Origin: Alkalihalobacillus pseudalcaliphilus
Lineage (GTDB): Bacteria > Bacillota > Bacilli > Bacillales > Bacillaceae_D
Direction of reading: 5' to 3'
Assembly: GCF_028610675.1 (NCBI RefSeq)
Contig: NZ_JAQQWS010000001.1
Location: forward strand, 186,001-250,000
Length of the DNA stretch: 64,000 nucleotides
The position numbers and the translations under genes were made by a program. The notes beneath the pieces were generated by a model. The model was not told the DNA's origin. It ran no database searches and worked only from the letters and a program-made list of their open reading frames with translations. Below are positions 34,394-43,084 of this stretch, one piece after another; positions within the stretch are counted from its first letter, which is position 1, and every line of letters begins with the position of its first letter.

Positions 34394-34528
34394 AGGGTAT
34401 GCTCAGCATCAGACTTCCAGTGTGTTTTTGTTGATTACTCTCGTCCTGGTACTGGGAAATGGTGCTCAATGAAGGCATGTGGTAATAGAGCGAAGAATAA
34501 AGCTTTTAAGGAAAGAAACAAGAAATAA
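34394..34528 (+). pseudogene. CGNR zinc-finger protein remnant
   Basis: The end of a reading frame gives ASDFQCVFVDYSRPGTGKWC followed by SMKACGNRAKNKAFKERNKK and a stop. The spacing C-x-FVDYSRPGTGKWCSMKACGNR is the signature of the CGNR zinc finger, found at the C terminus of ABATE-type stress regulators. The N-terminal part is missing or scrambled, with stops upstream in this frame. Confidence 0.6.
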
Positions 34529-34574
34529 ACATATTAATTGGAGCCATTTAGTATTTTTTCTAGGGTTTACTTGA

Positions 34575-34616
34575 AAAAAAGCCGAGTTCCTCCTAATCGA
34601 AGGAGTCGGCTTTTCT
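34575..34616. terminator. Terminator
   Basis: AAAAAGCCGA pairs with TCGGCTTTT around an inner TCCTCC / GAAGGA stem; T-rich on both sides. Confidence 0.75.
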
Positions 34617-34697
34617 TGTATTTATTTAGTTTTATTATTGTATTTGAATGTATATTCTTTATTGTCCATTCAATCATCTGTTTCTGTACTAGAAAAT

Positions 34698-34714
34698 GTT
34701 CGTTATAAATGGTT
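34698..34714 (+). repeat. 17-base direct repeat, copy A
   Basis: GTTCGTTATAAATGGTT recurs exactly at 34935-34951, 220 bases away. A short, partly similar TTTCTGTAC stretch accompanies both copies. It may mark a tandem duplication or an excision scar. Confidence 0.6.
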
Positions 34715-34782
34715 AGTAGCGCTTTTTTATTCGTTGCTTGTTTGATTTTAATAACTAAAAGGGGTTTAGTGTGAAAGGCCCT

Positions 34783-34929
34783 TTATGCTAAGTTCCGTAT
34801 CATATTAAATGCTTTTTTGGGCGTAAACATATATTCAGCCAGATTGAATAAATCTTCTTCAGCGATGATTAAAACTTTAGAGAACTTTTTGAAGAAATCT
34901 TTATAACGAATAGAATAGTCGCTATCCAT
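34783..34929 (-). CDS. Possible small protein or gene fragment (48 aa)
   Basis: Minus-strand frame of 48 residues, MDSDYSIRYKDFFKKF and LIIAEEDLFNLAEYMFTP, coding-like but without a recognisable ribosome site. It lies exactly between the two 17-base repeats. I do not recognise the family; it may be the N terminus or middle of a lost gene. Confidence 0.3.
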   Translation of the reverse strand: MDSDYSIRYKDFFKKFSKVLIIAEEDLFNLAEYMFTPKKAFNMIRNLA

Positions 34930-34934
34930 ATTTA

Positions 34935-34951
34935 GTTCGTTATAAATGGTT
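34935..34951 (+). repeat. 17-base direct repeat, copy B
   Basis: Second exact copy of GTTCGTTATAAATGGTT. Confidence 0.6.
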
Positions 34952-34953
34952 TC

Positions 34954-35067
34954 TGTACAGATTTAGCACCCTCAACGATTCGTAAAGGGCTTAATCACCT
35001 TGTCGATTTACGAATGGTCTACCAGGATGACCGTAAGCGTAATCGCCGTTATTTTCACTATAATTGA
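34954..35067 (+). pseudogene. Winged-helix DNA-binding remnant
   Basis: A 38-codon open stretch to a TGA encodes DLAPSTIRKGLNHLVDLRMV and then YQDDRKRNRRYFHYN. This is the recognition helix and basic wing of a winged-helix domain of the MarR or Fic-associated type. No start codon or ribosome site belongs to it, so it is a fragment. Confidence 0.45.
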
Positions 35068-35342
35068 TATGAGCGATGAATGGATAGTAAGAACACAACC
35101 TTTACTGTTAGAGAGGTGGTGTTCTTTATCTATGTTTGTATATCAAGGGTTTGAGAGGCGTCCGAACAGAGAACGTATGGTGTTCTCATGCGTTTAGAAA
35201 GTCCATAAAAAGGATTGGTATTGGTTTAAAAAGGGAATTTAGATACTTGTGAATGGGTCTCGGTCATGTGAGAATAATAGATAAGTAAAAATAGATGGTT
35301 CTTGAGGTTAGTGGCAATCCCTTCAGGAAGGAGGGATGTCAT

Positions 35343-35465
35343 ATGTCTGAATTTGAAGCACTTGAATTAATGATTACCGTTGCAACCAATGCTGTTATGT
35401 ACACCATTGCACTCGTGACGCTAGTGATTGCCATTGTGCTTCTGATTAAAGACAAATATCCCTAG
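35343..35465 (+). CDS. Putative holin-like (type I) toxin, 40 aa
   Basis: This 40-residue peptide has a perfect AAGGAGGG ribosome site 7 bases before the ATG. It starts SEFEALELMITVATNAVMY, then has one hydrophobic helix (about 20-35) and a charged end (IKDKYP). The 'EALxLMI' start, single membrane helix and lysine tail are the pattern of Bacillus 'putative holin-like toxins' (BsrG/TxpA-like). Those are normally silenced by an overlapping antisense RNA. The bases after the stop (CACAATTCGTAAGGTTATTG) resemble the conserved 3' part of such toxin mRNAs. An antisense RNA gene is expected on the minus strand but cannot be proven from sequence. Confidence 0.78.
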   Translation: MSEFEALELMITVATNAVMYTIALVTLVIAIVLLIKDKYP

Positions 35466-35818
35466 AGCTCACAATTCGTAAGGTTATTGTTGTCTTTGGA
35501 GATCTGCCCCTAACGTCATAAGGAAAAGAGCTTTCCTTGTTATAGGATAGCCAAATTAGTAGTCTTTCTTTTTTAATCCAATCATTTAACGGTTGCATTT
35601 CAAACTCTTCTTCAATAATCATGCCTGATTGAAATATGAGTTCACCTGACTCTTTCTTGTTGAGTTCTTTAAGTGTTTAAGGTAGCCAGACTTTTTTTCT
35701 CTCATCATAAGTAGGTCAACTATTTTACTGTTTATTCTGACTTCAGATTAGTTGGTATAATGGAAATATGACTAAATAAATTATGAGCATTAATATACCT
35801 TAGTTAGGAGTTGAGTGT

Positions 35819-37075
35819 GTGATGATTAAAAGTAAATATGAGCTTGTTAGTGATGAACAGTTGAAAAAGTATGCAGAGCTTGCTGTAGTGGCGGGTGTAA
35901 ATGTGCAAAATAATCAATTAGTCATTATTCATAGTGACATAGAAAATGTTACATTTGCACGTCTAATCCAAATAGCAGCCTATGATACGGGTGCTTCAAA
36001 TGTGGTTATTGATTGGACCGATGAACAGTCTACCAAAGAATTTTTTTTACATGCAGCAGATGATGCCATCGATCACTTTCCTGACTGGCAGGCTGCCCGC
36101 TTTAGGGAGTGGGATAATGCGGGTGCTGCTTACATCCGTATAATTTCTGAAAACGTAAATGTCTTTAAGGGGGTTTCTGAAAAACGAATAAATCGCTTCC
36201 AGAAGACCTCACGCAGCAAGTTGAAGGATCATTACGCAAAGATTAGATCCCATGAGGTACGCTGGTGTATTCTAGCTGTCCCGTGCTTTACCTGGGCATC
36301 TAAAGTATTTCCTTACTTAAGTAAAGAGGAAGCTATGCAATCATTATGGCAATTAATATTAAAAGGGGCTCGGGCAGATGGGGGAAATCCTATAGAAGAT
36401 TGGGAAAGTCATGACAGAGCCTTCATGTCTCGGAAAAGATTCCTTAATGATAGCCAGTTTGAAGCCCTGCATTTTACGAATAGCCAAGGAACGGATTTAT
36501 TAGTCGGTATGCCTAAAAATCACCTCTATATCGGTGGGGGTGTTAAAGATAAAAAGGGAGTACAGTTCTTTCCGAACATTCCCACGGAAGAAATATTTTC
36601 TGCCCCCCATAAAAATAAGGTAAAGGGCAAATTAGTAGCCACTAAACCGCTTATCTATGGGGGAAGTGTCATCGATAATTTTTACCTAAGCTTCAAAGAT
36701 GGACGGATTATTGACTACTATGCTGCCACTGGGCAAAAAGCGTTACAAAGTCTCATCGAAACAGATGAAGGTTCATATTATCTAGGTGAAATTGCCTTGG
36801 TTCCTAACAACTCTCCTCTTTCTAAGACAGATACTCTCTTTTACAACACCTTGTTTGATGAAAATACGGCATGCCATATTGGAATCGGAAATGCTTCTCC
36901 TTCTAACCTTCAAAATGGCAACAACCTATCGGAAGAAGAATTGAAGGAAGCAGGCCTAAATACGTCACTCCTGTTAGTCAATGTGACATTTGGTACCGAC
37001 GATATGAAAGTAGTAGGAATTAAAGAAGACGGAACTAACGTATTACTGATGCAAGGCGGGGACTTCCAATTCTAG
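35819..37075 (+). CDS. Aminopeptidase, peptidase family M29 (AmpS-like)
   Basis: This 418-residue metallo-aminopeptidase removes N-terminal residues from peptides in the cytoplasm. The family's N-terminal half has AGVNVQNNQLVIIHSDIENV. The catalytic C-terminal half shows GTDLLVGMPKNHLYIGGG, NIPTEEIFSAPHKNKVKGKL, GEIALVP and NTLFDENTACHIGIGNA, which contribute the metal-binding Glu, His and Asp residues. Length is normal. Translation may start at GTG 35819 (8 bases after AGGAG) or the ATG next to it. A terminator follows at 37240. Confidence 0.93.
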   Translation: MMIKSKYELVSDEQLKKYAELAVVAGVNVQNNQLVIIHSDIENVTFARLIQIAAYDTGASNVVIDWTDEQSTKEFFLHAADDAIDHFPDWQAARFREWDNAGAAYIRIISENVNVFKGVSEKRINRFQKTSRSKLKDHYAKIRSHEVRWCILAVPCFTWASKVFPYLSKEEAMQSLWQLILKGARADGGNPIEDWESHDRAFMSRKRFLNDSQFEALHFTNSQGTDLLVGMPKNHLYIGGGVKDKKGVQFFPNIPTEEIFSAPHKNKVKGKLVATKPLIYGGSVIDNFYLSFKDGRIIDYYAATGQKALQSLIETDEGSYYLGEIALVPNNSPLSKTDTLFYNTLFDENTACHIGIGNASPSNLQNGNNLSEEELKEAGLNTSLLLVNVTFGTDDMKVVGIKEDGTNVLLMQGGDFQF

Positions 37076-37239
37076 TTTAATAAATGAAGCTGCTGAAGGA
37101 GTCAGGGTGGGTCTGTTAGAAGGATTTCATTAGCTTTATGAGGAAGTAGTTTTTTAATACATTTAAATTAGAGTTTATAGGAGTATAGCCAACATTTTGT
37201 CATAAAACCCACGTTAAGACAATAAATGAAAAAATATAA

Positions 37240-37280
37240 GCTGATATCACCAATGCTAAGGAGATATCAGCATAATTTTT
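37240..37280 (+). terminator. Terminator
   Basis: GCTGATATC / GATATCAGC followed by ATAATTTTT, 165 bases after the aminopeptidase gene. Confidence 0.65.
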
Positions 37281-37335
37281 ATATCGTTAAAGGTCTTAAT
37301 TCATTTGATTTGGGTACTTTTTTGGAATCAAATGA

Positions 37336-37490
37336 TTATTCTCCAAGTATAATTATATGTGCCCAATCCAATGGGGAAATGTGAGGTAATAACTCCTCTT
37401 TTAATAAGCCCTTTTCTTTTAATATCTTTGTAGCCTCTGTGAGAAAAACGGTATTCCAAACTGTAAAAGCAAAATACTCTAATTAGAACA
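37336..37490 (-). pseudogene. C-terminal remnant of a Tn3-family transposase
   Basis: A minus-strand open stretch of about 50 codons reads EYFAFTVWNTVFLTEATKIL and LLKEELLPHISPLDWAHIII. It matches the last helices of Tn3-type TnpA (WNTVYLxxA ... HLSPLGWEHINLTG). A stop precedes it in frame and its end comes early, so only the tail survives. No inverted repeat could be identified nearby. Confidence 0.6.
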
Positions 37491-37811
37491 ATCCTTGATT
37501 ATAAATCGTTCTTTAATAACAATAACTTTAGTTTAGGTATAAAAGTAATACTGTCCGTTAGCACAAATGAAACGTGCTGATTTAATTAAAGCGGCGTCAC
37601 CTGTGGCTAAAGATTGGTATTAAGTTTCATTTTTTCATTACTTATTCCTGATTTTAATGTCCAAAAGGGAAGTTTAATTTAATGGTGACGTCCCTTTACT
37701 GTGTCAAGGACCAGCAAGCGGATCGTCGTAGGAAAAAAAGCAATTCAATTCGATGTGACCATTTTTTTACATAGTATTAATAATTCAATGAAAATAAAAA
37801 CGTAGGATTAG

Positions 37812-38342
37812 TTACTTAATTTCATTGAAATATTGTTTTGCCCACTTACACCATTCCAAGTACATTTCAGAATATCTTATTCCATATTCAACTGTTAGCA
37901 TAGTGCCTACATCTTGTCCCTCTTGACTGCTAAAGTGTTCTTTCCAATCTTTTGTCATACTTAAGATTTTTTCTTCTCTCTCTATAACTTCATCTAACAA
38001 TTTATTAATTTCATTAACCGTTAAAATAGGGAAAATAGTCGCTTTAATTAAAAATTCATCCTTAATTTTAGTTGTTTTTAAAGGTTCTTCAATTGCCCAG
38101 CGTATTAAGTCCTTCTTTCCTGAATCTGTAAGAGAGTATACTTTTTTATTTGGTGAGGTTCCTTGAATAACTAATTCGTGTTCTATTAAGTTATCGTTTT
38201 CCATTTTATGCAATTCTGTATATATTTGGCTATGAGTAGAATTCCAAAAATAAATCATCTGTTGCTTAAATATTCTCACCACATCATATCCTGTTATTGG
38301 TTTTTTAGAAATTATCCCTAACAAAGCATAACGTAAGCTCAT
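37812..38342 (-). CDS. PadR-family transcriptional regulator
   Basis: This 176-residue regulator has the PadR winged helix at about 1-80 (LRYALLGIISKKPITGYDVV, FWNSTHSQIYTELHKMENDN and KKVYSLTDSGKKDLIRW). A helical Vir-type C-terminal dimerisation domain follows (about 95-170). PadR proteins repress detoxification or antibiotic-responsive genes. Two palindromes upstream, one with exact ATGT-N8-ACAT form, are strong operator candidates. The likely targets are itself and the hydrolase gene transcribed away at 38775. Confidence 0.92.
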   Translation of the reverse strand: MSLRYALLGIISKKPITGYDVVRIFKQQMIYFWNSTHSQIYTELHKMENDNLIEHELVIQGTSPNKKVYSLTDSGKKDLIRWAIEEPLKTTKIKDEFLIKATIFPILTVNEINKLLDEVIEREEKILSMTKDWKEHFSSQEGQDVGTMLTVEYGIRYSEMYLEWCKWAKQYFNEIK

Positions 38343-38355
38343 ATAACATCAATTC

Positions 38356-38377
38356 CTTAATATTTGTCTATATTAAG
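38356..38377. promoter_or_regulatory. Palindrome upstream of padR (operator candidate 1)
   Basis: CTTAATAT-6 bases-ATATTAAG begins 14 bases before the PadR start and should overlap its ribosome site or promoter. Confidence 0.5.
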
Positions 38378-38437
38378 AAATTATAGCATATACCTTGACC
38401 AAAGTTTTATCATTGTTTAGTATATCTATAGTTTCAT

Positions 38438-38453
38438 ATGTCTAAATAGACAT
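38438..38453. promoter_or_regulatory. PadR-type operator candidate 2
   Basis: ATGTCTAAATAGACAT is a perfect ATGT-N8-ACAT inverted repeat, the PadR binding-box pattern, about 100 bases upstream of the padR start. Confidence 0.65.
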
Positions 38454-38774
38454 AAGAGAAGGTGGTGTTATATTGATTTCCTATACTTAGTTCATAGCCG
38501 AACCTGAATTGTATTTAGTGTTCGAACATTAATTTGCTGGTCTTTATTACTGTAATTCGACTTTTTTCTATCTATAGACTTGATGTTGAGCTCTCAAATC
38601 GACATAGTATTTAACAGGCTTGTCCTTTTACGTTTTTATAGTCAAGTTGTCTGTTAATGGGGTTAACTGAGATACTCATAAAATGGAAATTTAAGAAAGG
38701 GGTATTATTGTTAATTTTAATTAGTGGACAATCTATACCTCTCCACATAATTGAATTTAGAATAATTGGTTTTA

Positions 38775-39545
38775 ATGATGAAGAAACTTATCAATAAAAA
38801 AATGTTATTAATCTTGTTTATCGCTTTAGGTATAATTATAATATTGAGCTTATCACTATTCTATATATGGACTCAAAATACATATAGTGCGCTAGATATT
38901 CAAGAACTCGTAATAGAAGAAGAAAAGAAATTAGAAAACGGATGGTATTTCTATACATCTGAAAAGGCTGATAAAGGTATCATTCTTTACCCTGGTGCAA
39001 AAGTTGAACCTGAAGCATATGGCTATTTAGCTCAAGAGTTATCAAAGCAAAATATTACAGTAGCTATACCTTCAGTTAGATTAAATTTACCAATTCTCGA
39101 TGTTTCTAAAGCAAATGAAGTAATAGAAAATGGTGATCACATAGAATGGTATATTGCTGGTCATTCAATGGGAGGAGCTGCAGCAGCAATGTATGCAGAC
39201 CGAAATTTAGACAGAGTAAACGGGCTTATATTACTTGGTGCATATGCAGCAAGCAATGATTTTTTAAGTGAATCCAACTTACCTGTTCTATCCATAAGTG
39301 GGGAACTGGATGGACTAAGTACTCCTGAAAAAATTAAAGAATACAGCTCTAACTTACCACAAACAGCTTATTTCCTTGAAATTCCAGGTGGTAACCACGC
39401 TTATTTTGGCGTATATGGTAGTCAATCTGGTGATAATGAAGCTCAAATAACGGTTGATGAACAGCAGGCAATGATCATTGATTCAATTGTTAATTGGTTG
39501 GAAAGTGATCATGTCACTAGGACGCATGAGCAAGGGGTTCATTGA
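38775..39545 (+). CDS. Alpha/beta hydrolase, membrane-anchored
   Basis: This 256-residue hydrolase has an N-terminal transmembrane helix (about 9-31) after a lysine-rich start, placing the catalytic domain outside. The nucleophile elbow is AGHSMGGAAAAM, the acid Asp is in SGELDGLS, and the catalytic His is in GGNHAYFG. This type (alpha/beta hydrolase family 5) includes esterases and lipase-like enzymes of unknown substrate. No good ribosome site is visible; ATG at 38775 or 38778 fits best. The end runs past the usual family C terminus with HVTRTHEQGVH, which may be a recent extension. Confidence 0.75.
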   Translation: MMKKLINKKMLLILFIALGIIIILSLSLFYIWTQNTYSALDIQELVIEEEKKLENGWYFYTSEKADKGIILYPGAKVEPEAYGYLAQELSKQNITVAIPSVRLNLPILDVSKANEVIENGDHIEWYIAGHSMGGAAAAMYADRNLDRVNGLILLGAYAASNDFLSESNLPVLSISGELDGLSTPEKIKEYSSNLPQTAYFLEIPGGNHAYFGVYGSQSGDNEAQITVDEQQAMIIDSIVNWLESDHVTRTHEQGVH

Positions 39546-39688
39546 ATCCTGTCCAATTTATAACTTCAATACAATAACTAATGAATGATTCGAATAGAGC
39601 ATTACCTGAACAATTTACCACTATTTATGGATTCACAGATATCATTTTGGATGGAGAAAATTAAAGCAAATGTAGCTCAAATTAATGA

Positions 39689-39880
39689 GTACAAGATACG
39701 GCTGAAGAAAATTTCTTTGAACTTTCGGAACACATCGTCGAAGATGTCGGGTATGGAAGAAAACAAAACTACCAAAAAATCATCAACCGTGGTCACAAAC
39801 CTTTAATTACTAATTCTACCTACCGAAAAGAACAGAAGAAAGGTAGATGTATAGCTAGTTTTTGGAAACCTGAAGGCTAA
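39689..39880 (+). pseudogene. IS1182/IS4-like transposase remnant
   Basis: A 63-codon open stretch ends at a TAA (39878). IVEDVGYGRKQNYQKI followed by PLITNSTYRKEQKK resembles the 'ADAGYGSEENYEYL ... YVKYNTFHKEQKR' region of IS1182/IS4-type transposases, around the second catalytic Asp. There is no start codon and no visible second half, so it is a fragment. Confidence 0.5.
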
Positions 39881-39994
39881 TTTACGTTTCACTGGTTTTT
39901 TCGGTGAGCTAGGCATTGCTCTCGTGGCGGTGAACTTAAGAAAGTTTACCTCTACACGTCACCAACTACGTCCATTCCACCTAAAATGAAGCAT

Positions 39995-40045
39995 AAAAAC
40001 GAGTCGCCTGAACAACGTTCTGTTCACTCGACTCGTTTTTTGTAT
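39995..40045. terminator. Terminator of the ABC-F gene
   Basis: AAAAACGAGTCG pairs with CGACTCGTTTTTT around an inner TGAACA / TGTTCA stem; it works in either direction. Confidence 0.85.
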
Positions 40046-40108
40046 TTAAAGAGGGTTATGTCCAGTCTTCATTTCAGTGTAGCCATTTTGCTCATTTCTT
40101 TATTAGTT

Positions 40109-41698
40109 TTACGATTGGCTATTTAAATACTCGTTGTACGTCTGTTGTTGATCGTTAAGACCTTCCTTGGTTAATTCAATAATTCGATTCGCGACCGTTT
40201 CGTTAAACTGATGGTCATGTGAACTGAAGATTAAAGAGCCTTTGAAGTTAATTAGGCCATTATTCACTGCTGTAATGGATTCAAGGTCTAAATGGTTCGT
40301 TGGTTCATCGAGTAAAAGTACGTTAGCACCGCTAAGCATCATTTTTGATAACATACAGCGAACTTTTTCTCCACCAGATAAAACAGAAGCTTTCTTTTTC
40401 ACTTCTTCACCAGAGAATAACATACGTCCTAAAAATCCACGTAAAAATGTATCACTATCATCTTGTGGTGAATACTGACGTAACCAATCAACAAGATTTA
40501 GATCGCAGCCTTCAAAATAAGGTGTGTTGTCTTTAGGAAAGTAAGCTTGAGACGTTGTAATCCCCCACTTGTAAGTTCCTTCATCTGGCTCTAACTCTCC
40601 AGCTAAAATCTTAAATAAAGTAGATTTGGCCATTTCATTGTCCCCAATTAAGGCAATTTTATCATCTTTGTTCATGACAAAACTAACATTATTTAATACT
40701 TTGACACCATCAATCGTTTTTGAAAGATTCTCCACCCGTAATAAGTCATTACCAATTTCGCGTTCTGGTGTAAAGTGAACATATGGATATTTTCTTGATG
40801 ATGGTTTAATATCATCTAATTCGATTTTATCAAGCAATTTCTTACGTGATGTTGCTTGCTTTGACTTAGAGGCATTGGCACTAAATCGTGCGATAAAGTT
40901 TTGGAGTTCTTTAATTTTTTCCTCTTTCTTTTTATTCGCATCTGCGGCCATTCTAGATGCTAATTGGCTTGATTCATACCAAAAGTCATAGTTACCTACA
41001 TAAATTTGAATCTTACCGAAGTCTAAGTCGGCAATATGAGTACAAACCTTGTTCAAGAAGTGACGGTCATGAGAAACAACAATGACTGTGTTTTCAAAGT
41101 TAATTAAAAACTCTTCAAGCCATTGAATTGCCTGTAAGTCTAAGTGGTTTGTTGGCTCATCTAGTAAAAGAACATCTGGTTCACCGAATAAAGTTTGAGC
41201 AAGTAAAACTTTGACTTTCTCAGCACCTGTTAATTCACTCATTTTCTTCATGTGTAATTCCTCTGAAATACCGAGTCCTTTAAGAAGAATAGCAGCTTCC
41301 GATTCTGCTTCCCAACCATTTAGTTCAGCAAATTCGCCTTCAAGCTCTGCCGCTTTAATACCATCCTCATCAGAAAAATCTTCTTTCATATAAATAGCGT
41401 CTTTTTCCTGCATAACTTGATAAAGGCGAACATGGCCCATGATAACCGTATTTAATACTTCAAACTCTTCATATTCAAAATGATTTTGTTTTAAAACAGC
41501 TAATCGTTGACCAGGCTTGAGCGAAACATCACCTTGTTGAGGTTCAATTTCTCCAGATAAAATCTTTAAAAATGTAGACTTTCCAGCCCCATTTGCACCA
41601 ATTAAACCATAACAGTTACCAGGTGTAAATTTAATATTCACTTCTTCAAATAATTTTCGGTCACCGTATTGTAGACCGACATTTGTTACAGTAATCAT
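40109..41698 (-). CDS. ABC-F family ATPase (YkpA-like)
   Basis: This 529-residue soluble protein has two ATP-binding cassettes and no membrane segments. Cassette 1 has GLIGANGAGKSTFL and DVLLLDEPTNHLDLQAIQWL; the second signature is VLSGGEKVRCMLSKMML. Between them is the basic P-site tRNA-interaction linker (NASKSKQATSRKKLLDKIEL). ABC-F proteins act on ribosomes, as translation factors or in antibiotic protection. The whole sequence follows B. subtilis YkpA. Translation is best started at the ATG at 41698, whose GGAGG site lies 12 bases away. Confidence 0.93.
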   Translation of the reverse strand: MITVTNVGLQYGDRKLFEEVNIKFTPGNCYGLIGANGAGKSTFLKILSGEIEPQQGDVSLKPGQRLAVLKQNHFEYEEFEVLNTVIMGHVRLYQVMQEKDAIYMKEDFSDEDGIKAAELEGEFAELNGWEAESEAAILLKGLGISEELHMKKMSELTGAEKVKVLLAQTLFGEPDVLLLDEPTNHLDLQAIQWLEEFLINFENTVIVVSHDRHFLNKVCTHIADLDFGKIQIYVGNYDFWYESSQLASRMAADANKKKEEKIKELQNFIARFSANASKSKQATSRKKLLDKIELDDIKPSSRKYPYVHFTPEREIGNDLLRVENLSKTIDGVKVLNNVSFVMNKDDKIALIGDNEMAKSTLFKILAGELEPDEGTYKWGITTSQAYFPKDNTPYFEGCDLNLVDWLRQYSPQDDSDTFLRGFLGRMLFSGEEVKKKASVLSGGEKVRCMLSKMMLSGANVLLLDEPTNHLDLESITAVNNGLINFKGSLIFSSHDHQFNETVANRIIELTKEGLNDQQQTYNEYLNSQS

Positions 41699-41860
41699 GA
41701 ATGTATATGTCCTCCAATATATGAACTTAATCAATCGTATTCTATCATTGATTATACGTTATTAAGGCTATTATTCAAAGAAATTTCCTCAAATCTGTTA
41801 TAAATTCATTCTACTAGGGTACATAATGTTTATGATTATTAAGAAAAGGTGTGATAATGA

Positions 41861-43012
41861 ATGTGGAAAACTAGAAATTTTGTACTCATGATGATGCTTT
41901 GTTTTATGCTAGTTGGGTGTGGTTCCAATGATGAAGGTGATCAAGCAACAGAAGATAATAATATGAATGATGAGACTAGCGAGGATGTGCAAAATAGTAG
42001 CGATGAATTAGAAATTCTTGGTGGAAATTTACAAGCGCCATGGGCCATTGCTGAAAATAATGGTGTTTTTTATATAACGGAAAGAGATGGGAGCGTCACG
42101 GTTATTGATGATGGCGAAGAACAAAGATATGATGTCCAGCTCGAAGATGAGTTATATACGGAAGGTGAAGCAGGGTTATTAGGGCTAGCTTTAGATCCTC
42201 AATTTGAAGATAATCAGCAAGCATATATGTATTATACATATGCAGTAGGTGATGATATTTTTAATAAGGTTGTTGTAAGTACCTATCAAGATGATGAGCA
42301 GGTTTGGGTAGAAGAGGAGACACTCTTGGATGAAATACCTGGTCTCATGATTCATAATGGCGGAAGAATAAAAATAGGTCCCGATGATCACCTCTATGTA
42401 ACAACAGGGGATGCTGATTCTTTATACGGTCAAAGTGGTGAGACCGATGGGGCGATTATTGCTCAAGACCTTGATAGCCTAGCAGGGAAAATATTGAGAC
42501 TAGAACTCGACGGGTCAATACCTGAGGACAATCCATTTAACGATTCATATGTTTATAGCTATGGTCATCGTAACCCCCAAGGTATAACTTGGACGGAGGA
42601 TGGCGACATGTATAGTTCCGAGCACGGTCCAACGGCACATGATGAAATTAATGCCATTGAAGCAGGTGCAAACTATGGTTGGCCGCTGATTAAGGGTGAT
42701 GAAGAGGAGGATGGTATGCAATTACCTGTTATTCACTCAGGGGATGATACGTGGGCCCCTTCTGGTATTGCCAGTTATCAAAATGACTTGTTTTTTGCTG
42801 GCCTAAGAGGTGAGGGTGTTTATTACTATGATATCGAGACCGAAGATTTGCAACAAGTCGTAACTGATTATGGTAGGGTTCGAGATGTTTATGTGCTAGA
42901 AGATTCTTTAATCTTTCTTACCAATAATACGGATGGTAGAGGTAATCCAAGTGACAATGATGACCAATTAATTAAAATTCCTCTTCAGCATTTGACTAAT
43001 GAAGCTCAATGA
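41861..43012 (+). CDS. PQQ-type glucose/sorbosone dehydrogenase-like lipoprotein
   Basis: This 383-residue lipoprotein has a lipobox (LVGC near residues 17-20) and an acidic spacer (EGDQATEDNNMNDETSEDVQ). A six-bladed beta-propeller follows, of the GSDH family (GGNLQAPWAIAENNGVFYIT, GLLGLALDPQFEDN, GDADSLYG, YSYGHRNPQGITW, SSEHGPTAHDEINAIEAGAN). In soluble glucose dehydrogenases, PQQ binds at matching His and Arg residues (GHRNPQG). It should be anchored on the outer membrane face and may oxidise a sugar or aldehyde. The organism's ability to supply PQQ is not shown. Confidence 0.85.
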   Translation: MWKTRNFVLMMMLCFMLVGCGSNDEGDQATEDNNMNDETSEDVQNSSDELEILGGNLQAPWAIAENNGVFYITERDGSVTVIDDGEEQRYDVQLEDELYTEGEAGLLGLALDPQFEDNQQAYMYYTYAVGDDIFNKVVVSTYQDDEQVWVEEETLLDEIPGLMIHNGGRIKIGPDDHLYVTTGDADSLYGQSGETDGAIIAQDLDSLAGKILRLELDGSIPEDNPFNDSYVYSYGHRNPQGITWTEDGDMYSSEHGPTAHDEINAIEAGANYGWPLIKGDEEEDGMQLPVIHSGDDTWAPSGIASYQNDLFFAGLRGEGVYYYDIETEDLQQVVTDYGRVRDVYVLEDSLIFLTNNTDGRGNPSDNDDQLIKIPLQHLTNEAQ

Positions 43013-43022
43013 TATCTATGGT

Positions 43023-43060
43023 AAAGTAGACTTATTCTCAGTAATAGGTCTACTTTTATT
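43023..43060 (+). terminator. Terminator
   Basis: AAAGTAGAC / GTCTACTTT followed by TATTATT, after the lipoprotein gene. Confidence 0.75.
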
Positions 43061-43084
43061 ATTAAATGTAGAAAGGGTGGTGTT

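Noticed and set aside
37560..37620. Second Tn3 transposase tail on the plus strand (MKRADLIKAASPVAKDW)
   Set aside because: The resemblance to Tn3 C-terminal 'ASPVAW' is too short and continues into non-matching residues.
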